Positions 22,818 through 30,952 of a stretch of DNA of 41,214 nt are shown piece after piece. The notes under the pieces are model-generated. The model saw nothing but the letters and a program-made list of their open reading frames with translations. It did not search any database and had not been told where the DNA came from. The DNA lies in contig JAVBLJ010000018.1 of the NCBI GenBank assembly GCA_031553615.1, positions 1-41,214 on the forward strand, written 5' to 3'. This DNA is from WQXF01 sp031553615 (lineage in GTDB: Bacteria > Bacillota > Clostridia > Christensenellales > Aristaeellaceae). Every line of letters begins with the position of its first letter. Position 1 is the first letter of the stretch. The translations under genes and the position numbers were made by a program.

Positions 22818-24044
22818 TTACCGTATTTTCGCGAACCGTTCCGTGGCCCGAAGCGTGTTTTCCCGCGTGTTGAAGGCAGTGAGGCGGAAGTAGCCTTCGC
22901 CGCTGGGGCCAAAGCCCACGCCAGGCGTGCCCACGATGTGGGCTTCCCGCAGCAGAGCATCGAAGAACGTCCAGGAATCCACGCCGCCGGGGGTCTTCAT
23001 CCAGATGTACGGGGCGTCCACGCCGCCGAACACGCTGAGCCCCTGGGCGTGCAGGCCTTCGCGGATGATGCGCGCGTTCTCCATGTAATAGGCGACGGTG
23101 GCGGCGGTCTGCTCCCGGCCCTCGGGGGTATAGATGGCGGCGGCGGCGCGCTGCACCGGGTAAGAAACGCCGTTGAACTTGGTGCTCTGGCGGCGCTTCC
23201 AAAGCGCGTTGAGCTCCACGGGCTGGCCCTGCGCATCCGAAACGGAAATCGCATGGGGCACGATGGTGTAGGCGCAGCGCGTGCCGGTGAATCCGGCCGT
23301 CTTGGAATAGGAGCAGAATTCGACGGCCACCTCGCGCGCGCCCTCGATCTCGTAGATGCTGCGCGGGATATCGGGGCGGGTGATGTAGGCGCGGTAGGCC
23401 GCGTCGTATAGGATCACCGCGCCGTGGGCCTTGGCGTAATCCACCCAGGCCTTGAGCTGCTCGCGGGTGAGGGTGGTGCCGCTGGGATTGTTGGGGTAGC
23501 AGAGGTAGATGATATCCACCGGCACGGCGGGCAGCGCGGGCACGAAGCCGTTGCCTTCGTGGCAGGGCAGGTAGACCAGCTTATCCCATCCGCCCGGGGC
23601 GGCGTGGCCGGCGCGCCCCGCCATCACGTTGGTATCGACGTACACCGGGTAGACCGGGTCGGTCACCGCCACCACGCAATCCTCGCTAAAAAGCTCCTGG
23701 AAGTTGCCCACGTCGCACTTGCTGCCATCGCTGACGAACACCTCATCGTACTCCAGCGTGATGCCCAGCGCCGCATAATCGTGCTCGCGAATGGCGTTGA
23801 CCAAGAAATCGTAGCCAAAATCCGGGCCGTAGCCCCGGAAGCTGGAGGCCTGCGCCATCTCATCGACGGCGGCATGCATCGCGGCGACCACCGCCGGGGC
23901 CAGCGGTTGCGTCACGTCGCCGATGCCCAGGCGGATTAAATCCGCGCCCGGGTTGGCGGCGGTGAATTCCTTTACGCGCCGCGCGATCTCCGCAAACAGG
24001 TAGCTGCCTTGCAGCAGAGCGTAGTTGGGGTTCGCCTTGACCAT
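22818..24044 (-). CDS. dapL: LL-diaminopimelate aminotransferase
   Basis: This is a 408-residue PLP enzyme that converts tetrahydrodipicolinate directly to LL-diaminopimelate with glutamate, bypassing the succinyl and acetyl routes. Visible features are IRLGIGDVTQPL near the N-terminus, FRGYGPDFGYDFLVNAI, SDGSKCDVGNFQELF, PVYPVYVDTNVM, CYPNNPSGT and the PLP-lysine segment SYSKTAG (Lys248). These are specific for DapL among class I aminotransferases. AAGGAGGT lies 7 nt before the ATG at 24044; upstream open frame to 24137 is not needed. dapF precedes it by 76 bp on the same strand, so the pair makes meso-diaminopimelate for wall, lysine and spore dipicolinate. The stop lies 25 bp from the convergent gerC. 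Confidence 0.96.
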   Translation of the reverse strand: MVKANPNYALLQGSYLFAEIARRVKEFTAANPGADLIRLGIGDVTQPLAPAVVAAMHAAVDEMAQASSFRGYGPDFGYDFLVNAIREHDYAALGITLEYDEVFVSDGSKCDVGNFQELFSEDCVVAVTDPVYPVYVDTNVMAGRAGHAAPGGWDKLVYLPCHEGNGFVPALPAVPVDIIYLCYPNNPSGTTLTREQLKAWVDYAKAHGAVILYDAAYRAYITRPDIPRSIYEIEGAREVAVEFCSYSKTAGFTGTRCAYTIVPHAISVSDAQGQPVELNALWKRRQSTKFNGVSYPVQRAAAAIYTPEGREQTAATVAYYMENARIIREGLHAQGLSVFGGVDAPYIWMKTPGGVDSWTFFDALLREAHIVGTPGVGFGPSGEGYFRLTAFNTRENTLRATERFAKIR

Positions 24045-24120
24045 GGTGGTACCTCCTTGTGCGGGGGGGAACCCGCTGTATCGTCGGTGTGAAGTGCCGC
24101 CGGGCGCAGAGCCTCGCGGA

Positions 24121-24954
24121 TTAAAGCCATTCGCCATCGAACACGAAGGCCGCCGGGCCGGTCATGAACACGTGGCCGTTGTAGGGGTCCCATTCGATAT
24201 CCAGATCGCCGCCTACCAAGTGGACGGTGGCGCGCCGATCGGTGAGGCTGCAAAGCGAGGAGGCCACCAGCACCGAGCACGCGCCCGTGCCGCAGGCCTG
24301 GGTCTCGCCGCTGCCCCGCTCCCAAACGCGCATGCGCAGGGCATCGCGGCCCAGCACCTGCACGAATTCGGTATTGATGCGGCGTGGAAACAGCGGGTGA
24401 TGCTCGAATGCCGGGCCGATGGTGGCCAAATCCAGGGTGGCCGGATCGACCTCCACAAACACCACCGCGTGCGGATTGCCCATGGAGACGCAGGTCATGC
24501 GCCAGGAGCGGCCCGCCGCCTCGATAGGGGCCAGCACCACGCGGTCGCCGGGCAGGTTCACGCCGATCTCCGCCGGATCGAGCCGGGGCTGGCCCATGTC
24601 GACGCGCACGCTGACCACGGTGCCATCGTGCACCGAGAGCCAGAGCGTGCGCACGCCCGCCTTGGTCTCCAGCGTGATCTCCTGCTTGTGGGTCAGGCCG
24701 CGCTCGTACACGTACTTGCCCACGCAGCGCGAGGCATTGCCGCACATCTCGGCCTCGGAACCATCGGCGTTAAAAAGGCGCATAGAAAAATCGGCCACCA
24801 GGGAGGGCCCCAGCAGCACCAGACCATCGGAACCCACGCCCAGGTGCGGGCGGCTGATGGCCACGGACAGCTCGGCAGGGTTTTCGATGGGCTCGCGCAG
24901 GGTATCCACGTAAACGTAGTCGTTGCCGATGCCATGCATCTTGGTAAAGCGCAT
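24121..24954 (-). CDS. dapF: Diaminopimelate epimerase
   Basis: This 277-residue cofactor-independent racemase converts LL- to meso-diaminopimelate. The two catalytic cysteines are in the expected motifs: EMCGNASRC (C71) and QACGTGAC (C221). The N-terminus, MRFTKMHGIGNDYVYVD, is diagnostic. AAGGAGGAG lies just before the ATG at 24954; upstream in-frame codons to 25056 are rejected. It is the first gene of dapF-dapL. No clear sigma-A promoter or lysine riboswitch was seen upstream. Confidence 0.97.
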   Translation of the reverse strand: MRFTKMHGIGNDYVYVDTLREPIENPAELSVAISRPHLGVGSDGLVLLGPSLVADFSMRLFNADGSEAEMCGNASRCVGKYVYERGLTHKQEITLETKAGVRTLWLSVHDGTVVSVRVDMGQPRLDPAEIGVNLPGDRVVLAPIEAAGRSWRMTCVSMGNPHAVVFVEVDPATLDLATIGPAFEHHPLFPRRINTEFVQVLGRDALRMRVWERGSGETQACGTGACSVLVASSLCSLTDRRATVHLVGGDLDIEWDPYNGHVFMTGPAAFVFDGEWL

Positions 24955-25141
24955 ACGCTCCTCCTTCTCCTCGGCCCAACCGGCTCCTGAACAAGATTTC
25001 TTCGGCATGCCCGCGCGCATTTCCTGCTTGCTGCGCGAAAACGGCGCATTCGACATTTTTGCAGGTCGCCCGGCAAACCGTCGTTTCCTATTTTATGCCC
25101 GATGCGGGCAATGCATATCCGGTTTTTGCGCGGATGACCTG

Positions 25142-25343
25142 AAACTTGGAGGTTGGCAGAGAAGGATTCCCAAGGGCGAGCGATAAGCCCTTGGGTCGCC
25201 TGTGAAGGCGAAATCTTCCTGAAAAGCTTCGTTGAAAAAAGGGGGTGTTTCGCCCTCGCGGTCGACCAAAGGGCTTTGCGGTCGCCCTTTGGAAACCTTC
25301 GCCCGCCCCTACCGCAAGTTTATCGGCAAATGTGTTTGCCCCG
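25142..25343 (+). repeat. Dispersed MITE-like repeat, copy C
   Basis: The core GCAGAGAAGGATTCCCAAGGGC starts near 25156. The arm-1 stem is CCCAAGGGC/GCCCTTGGG, with TCGCC/GGCGA beside it, and the arm-2 stem is CCAAAGGGC/GCCCTTTGG. The right end CGGCAAATGTGTTTGCCCCG (25324-25343) is a decayed terminal repeat. The left boundary is uncertain, and no target duplication was found. It fills the gap between dapF and the GT-C-like gene, ending 18 bp before that gene's -35 box. Confidence 0.72.
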
Positions 25344-25360
25344 ACCCTGCTGGCAAACGC

Positions 25361-25389
25361 TTGCCCCCTGGACATGCCGAATGTATAAT
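25361..25389 (+). promoter_or_regulatory. Sigma-A promoter of the GT-C-like membrane protein gene
   Basis: TTGCCC (25361-25366), a 17-bp spacer and a perfect TATAAT (25384-25389) lie about 52 bp before the start at 25441. Confidence 0.65.
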
Positions 25390-25440
25390 AGCGGTAAGAC
25401 TGCCTACAAAGCGCCGAAAGGCACGGGAAGGAGGCCGCGC

Positions 25441-26997
25441 ATGGAACCAAGGCCGAGCATGGAACCAAGGCCGAACAGCGCCTTGCGCTGGTGCGCGTTT
25501 GCGGCGTTTCTGGCCGCCTATGGCTTCGCGGTGTTTGCCATCCTGGTCTACCGCAAGCTCCCGCCGATTTACTTCGGGGGCGCGTGCGTGGTCTGCATCG
25601 GCGGGCTGTTCCTGCTGCACAGGATGCTGGCGCGACGCCCAAGGGGGCTCGAACGCGCCTATCCGTACGTGCTGGGCGCGCTGCTGCTGGGCATGCTCAT
25701 CACCCAGATCGTGCTGGGCATGCGGCTGGAGATCGATCCCATCGCGGATTTCGGGCATGTCTACCGGGGCGCGATCGATTGGGTGCTCCGGGGCTCCTAC
25801 GCTGTGGAGCCCGAGCGCGCCGATTACTTTTGCCTCTACCCCAACAATTTGGGATTGACCGCGCTGCTGGCTGCGCTGTTCTTTGTGGTCAAGGCGCTGG
25901 GCAGCGAAAGCTTCTACCTGGCGGCGGTGGTGCTGGCCAGCTTGACGGCTACGGTGACCGTGCTGGTATGCGCCGACATTCTGCGCCGCATGGCGGGGCG
26001 TGCGCTGGCGCTCACCGGGGCGGCGGCGTTTGTGCTGTTGCCCTCCTACCTGCTGGTGGGCGCGGTGTTCTACAGCGATACCATGACCCTGCTCTTCCCC
26101 CCGCTGCTGCTCTGGCTCTCACTGGTGGCGCGGGAGCGCCAGCCCCGCCGCCGCTGGCCGATCGATCTCCTGATCGCGCTGTGCGCGTTTGCCGGGTATC
26201 TGCTCAAGGCCACGGTGCTCATCATGCTGATCGCGCTGTGGATAGGCGCGCTGCTGCGCTATGATTGGAAGCGGACGAGTTGGAAGCGGCTGTGTTGGAA
26301 GCGGCTGGCGGCCCAAGTCATCGCCACGGTGTGCGTGTTTGCGGTGGGGTCGGTGGGCTGGAACGCGGTGATCGTCAATCGATACCTCAACCGCGAAACG
26401 TTGGCCTACAACAAGGTGCCGCTGGTGAGCTGGCTGGTGCTGGGCGCAAACATGGAGCGCGGGCATAACGCGTTCGAGGACGTGTTCCGCTCCGGGACCA
26501 GCGGGCCGGAGCGCGCCGCCGCAGGGTGGGAAATGCTGCGCACCAGCCTGCAAGCCAAGGCGGAAAAGGGCAAGTTGCCCGCCTACTACGCGCGCAAGCT
26601 GTCCATCGCGCTGGGCGGCGGCACCCTGGGGCTGGCCGATTTCCTGGACGACCGGCCCCAAAATAAGGCGGTGCTGCATCAGGTAGTGCTCATCGACGCG
26701 CCGCATTACAACGCATACAACGCATGGTGTTCCGGCCTGCTGTTTGGGCTGTTCCTGCTGGCGATGTTCGCCGCGCTGCAGGGGCTGCGCGGCAAGAACC
26801 CGCTGGCCATGGGATACCCCGAGGTGTACGTGGCGCTGGTGGGGGTGTTTTTGTTCCTGATGGCATGGGAGCTGCGGGAGCGCTACTTCTCCAATTATGT
26901 GCCCGTGGTGATCCTGGCTGCGGTGATGGGGCTTTGCCCGCGGCAGCCCGGCCCAGAGCCCTCCGATCCGCCGCCGCCGTCTTCCGAAGGCTCGTGA
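25441..26997 (+). CDS. Polytopic membrane protein, GT-C (PMT/ArnT-like) glycosyltransferase candidate
   Basis: This 518-residue protein has about ten to twelve membrane segments spread over its length. A polar loop after the second or third helix carries acidic residues (EIDPIADFGHVYRGAIDWVLRG, with further D/E around 115-130). A later SYLLVGAVFYSDTMTLLFPPLLLW and a C-terminal LREERYFSNYVPV-like segment (WELRERYFSNYVP) recall GT-C lipid-linked-sugar glycosyltransferases (PMT_2/GT39 type). If so, it transfers a sugar from a polyprenyl carrier on the outer face of the membrane. GGAAGGAGG sits 7 nt before the ATG at 25441. Two oddities: the first six codons are duplicated (MEPRPS MEPRPN), and a cytoplasmic loop holds three WKR repeats. 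Enzymatic activity is inference. Confidence 0.65.
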   Translation: MEPRPSMEPRPNSALRWCAFAAFLAAYGFAVFAILVYRKLPPIYFGGACVVCIGGLFLLHRMLARRPRGLERAYPYVLGALLLGMLITQIVLGMRLEIDPIADFGHVYRGAIDWVLRGSYAVEPERADYFCLYPNNLGLTALLAALFFVVKALGSESFYLAAVVLASLTATVTVLVCADILRRMAGRALALTGAAAFVLLPSYLLVGAVFYSDTMTLLFPPLLLWLSLVARERQPRRRWPIDLLIALCAFAGYLLKATVLIMLIALWIGALLRYDWKRTSWKRLCWKRLAAQVIATVCVFAVGSVGWNAVIVNRYLNRETLAYNKVPLVSWLVLGANMERGHNAFEDVFRSGTSGPERAAAGWEMLRTSLQAKAEKGKLPAYYARKLSIALGGGTLGLADFLDDRPQNKAVLHQVVLIDAPHYNAYNAWCSGLLFGLFLLAMFAALQGLRGKNPLAMGYPEVYVALVGVFLFLMAWELRERYFSNYVPVVILAAVMGLCPRQPGPEPSDPPPPSSEGS

Positions 26998-27020
26998 GTC
27001 TTACCCAGCTTTTTCCTGGG

Positions 27021-27246
27021 CACGGCGAAAGCATTTACATAAAAACACATGAAAAGGGAAGAGGGGAAGCGCAGAGAAGGATTCTCAAGGGCGATCGATA
27101 AGCCCTTGAGCCGCCCGTGAGGGTGAAATACCCTTCGAAAGCAGGGGTTTCGTGCCTTCGGGCACGACCAAAGGGCTTTGCGGTCGCCCTTTGGAATCCT
27201 TCGCGCGCCCATCCCTGCATCATTATTGGTAAATGCTTTTGCCGTG
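27021..27246 (+). repeat. Dispersed MITE-like repeat, copy D (most intact), with 18-bp inverted ends and target duplication
   Basis: Left end CACGGCGAAAGCATTTAC (27021-27038) and right end GTAAATGCTTTTGCCGTG (27229-27246) are inverted repeats matching at 17 of 18 positions. Immediately outside stand TTTTCCTGGG (27011-27020) and TTTTCCCGGG (27247-27256), a 10-bp direct repeat with one change. The 226-bp body has the two mirrored hairpin arms and no coding capacity for a transposase. It fills most of the 329-bp gap between the GT-C-like gene and the solute-binding protein gene. Confidence 0.88.
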
Positions 27247-27262
27247 TTTTCCCGGGCGGCGT

Positions 27263-27291
27263 TTGGCGTGGGGCCTATTCTATGGTATAAT
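27263..27291 (+). promoter_or_regulatory. Sigma-A promoter of the second solute-binding protein gene
   Basis: TTGGCG (27263-27268), 17 bp, then a perfect TATAAT (27286-27291). It starts 7 bp outside the target duplication of repeat copy D, so the element inserted directly upstream of the promoter. Confidence 0.7.
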
Positions 27292-27326
27292 ACACAAAGA
27301 CTTATGCTGAGAGGGGTGTTCGCGCC

Positions 27327-28829
27327 ATGAAAAAGGGATTGCTTTTGGCGCTTGTGTGCTGCGTGCTGTGCGCGCCGCTGGGGGCTTGGGCCGAGGAGCC
27401 GATGAGCATGATGGGCTTGGACGCGCTGACCGGGCGCGATTGGTCGCAAAGCCATTTCTTTACGCGCATGGCGGAGCTGACCGGGGTTTCGTTTACCTTC
27501 CAACAATATCAGGATGCGGAGGGCTTCCCCAAGATCAAGGCGGATGTGCTGAGCAGCGCCGTGCTGCCCGACGTGCTGTTTAAGGCGGGGCTCACCTCCC
27601 AGGAGGAGCTGCGCTACGCCGAGAACGGCGTGCTGATCGATCTGGCGCCGCTGCTGCAGGAAAACGCCCCCAACCTTTGGGCGCTGCTGGAGGCGCACCC
27701 CGATTGGAAGAAGGCCATCACCCTGCCCGATGGCAAGATCGTGGCGCTGCCCGCGCTGGCCGATCCGGCCGATCAGGTGTGCATTTGGATCAACCGCAGC
27801 TGGCTGGACGTGCTGGGCCTGGAGATACCCGCCACGCCGGAAGCGTACCGCGAGGCGCTCATCGCCTTCCGCGACCGCGACCCCAACGGCAACGGCAAGA
27901 GGGACGAGGTGCCGCTGTACCTCGTGGGCCCTTGGGAGGCCAAGTGGCTGATGTCGTTCTTTGGGCTGGCGGCCAACGATTACAACGTGTACCTTGACGA
28001 GGCGGGCACGGTGCGCTTCGCGCCGTTTGAGCCGCAGTACGCCGAATTCTTGGCCTACCTGCGCGAGCTGAACCAGCAGGAGCTGCTGGGCAAGGATGCC
28101 TTCCGCACCACCCACAGCATGGCCGAACAGCTGGAGAAGCAGGCCGAAACGGTGCGTGTCGGCGGCATGATCTCGCTGGCGCCGTACACCCTGCTGGACA
28201 TCAAGCATGCGGGGCAATTCGCCGCGATGCCGCCCATGGCCTACCAGGGCCGCACGGTGTACCGCGACCTGCTGGGCCCGGTGTGGCGCGGAACGTTCGC
28301 GATCACCAACACGTGCGAATACCCGGTGGCGGCGCTGAGCTGGGCGGATGCGTTATACACCGAGGAGGGCGCGGTGTTGGCCATGGCGGGCCGCGAGGGC
28401 ACCGATTTCCAATACGACGACAAGGGCAAGTGGAACCTGCTGGTGGACGAAATGCGCACCGCCGATTCGCTGCGCACCGAATCGCTCATGGATTCGGCGG
28501 GCGGGCAGATGCCCGGCGTGCGCCCCCGGAATTTCCTGGCCAAGGTGGCCGTGGAAACGCAGCTGCAGATGATGGAGCAAATGAACGTGGTGGGGCAGGC
28601 CGCGCGTCTGCCCATGCCGCTTTACTACCTCACCGAGGCCGAGCAGGCCGAAATCGACGCGCTGCAAGCCGAGCTGGGCGCGCTGGTGGACATGGGCATC
28701 GCCCGGTTTGCGACCGGCGAAACCCCGCTGGACGAGCAGCACCTGCAGGAATTTGCGCAGCAGCTGCGCGATGCGGGGGCGGAGAAGCTGGTGGCCGCCT
28801 GGCAGCGCATCGCGGATGCGAACAAGTAA
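27327..28829 (+). CDS. Extracellular solute-binding protein with EF-hand-like loop
   Basis: This 500-residue protein has a Sec signal (MKKGLLLALVCCVLCAPLGAWA) and the family 1 binding-protein architecture: KADVLSSAVLPDVLFKAG, ENGVLIDLAPLLQENAPNL, AWP-equivalent IVALPALADPADQVCIWINRSWLDVLGL and PATPEAYREALIAF. It contains the calcium-loop-like DRDPNGNGKRDEVPL (about residues 190-204) that is common in the oligosaccharide-binding subgroup of Firmicutes. A Cys occurs near the end of the signal, but no typical lipobox (LxGC) is seen. No transporter permease is adjacent, so its partner is elsewhere. It begins a run of four same-strand genes. The ribosome site (GAGGGG) is modest. Confidence 0.85.
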   Translation: MKKGLLLALVCCVLCAPLGAWAEEPMSMMGLDALTGRDWSQSHFFTRMAELTGVSFTFQQYQDAEGFPKIKADVLSSAVLPDVLFKAGLTSQEELRYAENGVLIDLAPLLQENAPNLWALLEAHPDWKKAITLPDGKIVALPALADPADQVCIWINRSWLDVLGLEIPATPEAYREALIAFRDRDPNGNGKRDEVPLYLVGPWEAKWLMSFFGLAANDYNVYLDEAGTVRFAPFEPQYAEFLAYLRELNQQELLGKDAFRTTHSMAEQLEKQAETVRVGGMISLAPYTLLDIKHAGQFAAMPPMAYQGRTVYRDLLGPVWRGTFAITNTCEYPVAALSWADALYTEEGAVLAMAGREGTDFQYDDKGKWNLLVDEMRTADSLRTESLMDSAGGQMPGVRPRNFLAKVAVETQLQMMEQMNVVGQAARLPMPLYYLTEAEQAEIDALQAELGALVDMGIARFATGETPLDEQHLQEFAQQLRDAGAEKLVAAWQRIADANK

Positions 28830-28857
28830 GGCTGCGAACAACTAAGTGGAGAAAACG

Positions 28858-29340
28858 ATGGAGCAAAGGAATGCGGTTGAACTGCGCGAGGTGACCGATC
28901 CGCAGGAGCGCAGCGCGGTGTGCGATCGCGTGCTTCGCTCGCTGCCCGATTGGTTCGGCATCGAGGAATCGATCATAGATTACGTGCGCGATGCGGCGGA
29001 GCTGCCGCTGTTTGAGGCGCAGCTCGATGGCCGGGAGGCTGGATTCGCTACGATGAAGGCGCAGACCGCGCACGCGAACGAGGTGCACGTGATGGGCGTG
29101 TACGCATGGGCGCACCGGCGGGGCGTGGGCCGCGCGCTGATCGAGCGCTTGGCGCAGGCCAGCCGCGAGCAGGGAAGGGGCTATTTGACCGTCAAAACCC
29201 TGGCGGACAGCCACCCGGATGAGGGCTACGCAAACACGCGCAGGTTTTATGAGGCGATGGGCTTTCGACCGATCGAGGTTTTCCCCACGCTGTGGGACGA
29301 GGCCAACCCCTGCCTGCTGATGATCAAGCGGCTGGATTAG
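28858..29340 (+). CDS. GNAT-family N-acetyltransferase
   Basis: This 160-residue acetyl-CoA-dependent acetyltransferase has the GNAT motif A, VHVMGVYAWAHRRGVGRALIERL (split here as V-x-x-x-x-RRGVGRAL at about residues 80-102). It is followed by LTVKTLADSHPDEGY, NTRRFYEAMGF (motif B) and a hydrophobic end. The substrate is unknown. The ATG at 28858 has GGAG about 6 nt upstream; a GTG at 28846 is the alternative. It starts 28 bp after the solute-binding protein gene, and the spacer includes a partial duplication of that gene's stop region. Co-transcription is likely. Confidence 0.87.
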   Translation: MEQRNAVELREVTDPQERSAVCDRVLRSLPDWFGIEESIIDYVRDAAELPLFEAQLDGREAGFATMKAQTAHANEVHVMGVYAWAHRRGVGRALIERLAQASREQGRGYLTVKTLADSHPDEGYANTRRFYEAMGFRPIEVFPTLWDEANPCLLMIKRLD

Positions 29341-29416
29341 GCGAGGCGGTAGAATAAGGAAAGGAATGTATGGTTTCCGCTGGCTTTTGCCATGCTGTTA
29401 TCATACAAGGATACGC

Positions 29417-30895
29417 ATGCCAGGCGAAACGCAAACACCGCTGGCCGATATGCTGCGCGCCGCGCAGGGCCGCACGCGCATGCACATGCCTGGCCACAAA
29501 GGGGAAACCCCGCCGGGCTGGCAGCCCTTCGCCTGGGACATGACCGAGCTGGCCTGCACCGACGATCTGTTTGCCCCCGAGCGCGGCATCGCGCAGGCCG
29601 AGGCGTTGGCGGCGCGTTCCGCCGAGGCCGGGGCCACGCTGATGCTAAGCGGAGGCGGCACGGCGGGCGTGCTGGCCATGGTGCTCAGCTTCGTTCGGCC
29701 CGGAGGTACGCTCATCGTGCCCCGGGATTGCCATCATAGCGTGCTTTCGGCCTGCGTGTGGGGAGATATCGAGCCGGTGTTCGTATGGCCGAGGGAATGC
29801 GGCCTGCCCTACGTGGATGCGGGGGACGTGGAGCGCACCTTGGCGGCGCACCCGCAGGCCGAGGCGGTGCTGATCACCCGGCCCGATTACCGGGGCGTTT
29901 GTGCCGATGGGGCGCGGATTGCGCGCGCCGCGCACGAGCGGGGCATGCGCTTGCTGGTGGATGAGGCGCACGGCGCGCACTGGAATTGGCGCGTGGCCGG
30001 GTTCGATAGGGAGATCAGCGCGCAGCCGCAGAGCGCGGGCGTGCTGGGTGCGGATGCCTGGGTGCAGAGTGCGCACAAGACGCTGCCCGCCCTGACCGGC
30101 GGCGCGTGGCTGCATCTGCGCAATGCCGATGAGCAGGCGCGGGTGCGGGCGATGCTGCGCATGGTGCACACTTCCAGCCCCTCGTTTCCCATATTGGCTT
30201 CGGTGGATGGCGCGCGCGCCTGGATGGATGCGCGCGGCGGCGAAGCGCTGGCGGCGTTGCATGCGCGCATCGGCGCATTTTGGGAAGCGCTTCGGGCGGG
30301 CGCGCCGGGGATGCGCAATGCCCACGATGCGCTTTTAGAATCAACAGAAACGAACGGGGTTTGCGTCGACCCAGCGCGCATCGTGCTGGATGCGACGCGG
30401 CACGGCTATACCGGCACCGAGGTGGCCGAATGGCTGCGCGCGCGGGGCATCGACGTGGAGATGGCCGACGCGCGGCACGCGGTGCTGATTCCTACGGTGT
30501 GCGATGTGCCGGATGTGTCCGGCGCACCGGGGGCATTGGAGCGAGTGGCGGAGGCGCTGTGTGCGCTGCCCGCGCGGGAGTCGTTGCCCGTTCCGGAGCC
30601 GCTAACTTTACGGGATGCGAGGGCTGTGTCCGAAGTTCAGAGCGCGCCCGAGGCCCCGCCCGAGCGGGTGCTGCGCGTGCGCGAAGCCGCGCTCTCGCTG
30701 GAGGAGCTGGTTCCGCTGGCGCAGGCGGCGGGCCGGATATCGGCGCGGTGCGCGGGCGTATACCCCCCGGGGGTGCCGCTGATTGTGCCCGGCGAGCGGG
30801 TGACCGAGGCCATCGCGCAGGCGTTGGAGGCGTCGGCGCAGCGCTTTGGCGTGGAGGAGGGCGGGCTGCGCTGTGTGCGCGAGCCCTGGGCCTAG
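29417..30895 (+). CDS. Orn/Lys/Arg decarboxylase family protein (YaaO-like)
   Basis: This 492-residue fold-type I PLP decarboxylase has MHMPGHKG near residues 22-29, DMTELACTDDLFAPEG-like segment, SGGGTAG, PRDCHHSVLSAC, VDEAHGAH (Asp182) and the PLP lysine in SAHKTLPALTGGA (Lys221). A C-terminal domain ends the protein (YPPGVPLIVPGERV). It lacks the N-terminal wing domain of inducible decarboxylases, as in the small Bacillus YaaO/SpeA class, so arginine or lysine decarboxylation towards polyamines is the likely role. The ATG at 29417 has AAGGA 5 nt upstream; the upstream ATG at 29366 is less likely. It precedes the thymidylate kinase gene, as yaaO precedes tmk in Bacillus. Confidence 0.9.
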   Translation: MPGETQTPLADMLRAAQGRTRMHMPGHKGETPPGWQPFAWDMTELACTDDLFAPERGIAQAEALAARSAEAGATLMLSGGGTAGVLAMVLSFVRPGGTLIVPRDCHHSVLSACVWGDIEPVFVWPRECGLPYVDAGDVERTLAAHPQAEAVLITRPDYRGVCADGARIARAAHERGMRLLVDEAHGAHWNWRVAGFDREISAQPQSAGVLGADAWVQSAHKTLPALTGGAWLHLRNADEQARVRAMLRMVHTSSPSFPILASVDGARAWMDARGGEALAALHARIGAFWEALRAGAPGMRNAHDALLESTETNGVCVDPARIVLDATRHGYTGTEVAEWLRARGIDVEMADARHAVLIPTVCDVPDVSGAPGALERVAEALCALPARESLPVPEPLTLRDARAVSEVQSAPEAPPERVLRVREAALSLEELVPLAQAAGRISARCAGVYPPGVPLIVPGERVTEAIAQALEASAQRFGVEEGGLRCVREPWA

Positions 30896-30952
30896 GGTGA
30901 CAGAAAAACGACCGTCTGCGCAGGCGCGGGCGAGGGCATGAGGAGAAGAGCA

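Noticed and set aside
27296..27326. TPP riboswitch-like motif (GCTGAGAGGGGTG) before the solute-binding protein gene
   Set aside because: Only about 35 nt of leader exist after the promoter, too short for the THI-box, and the second conserved half is missing.
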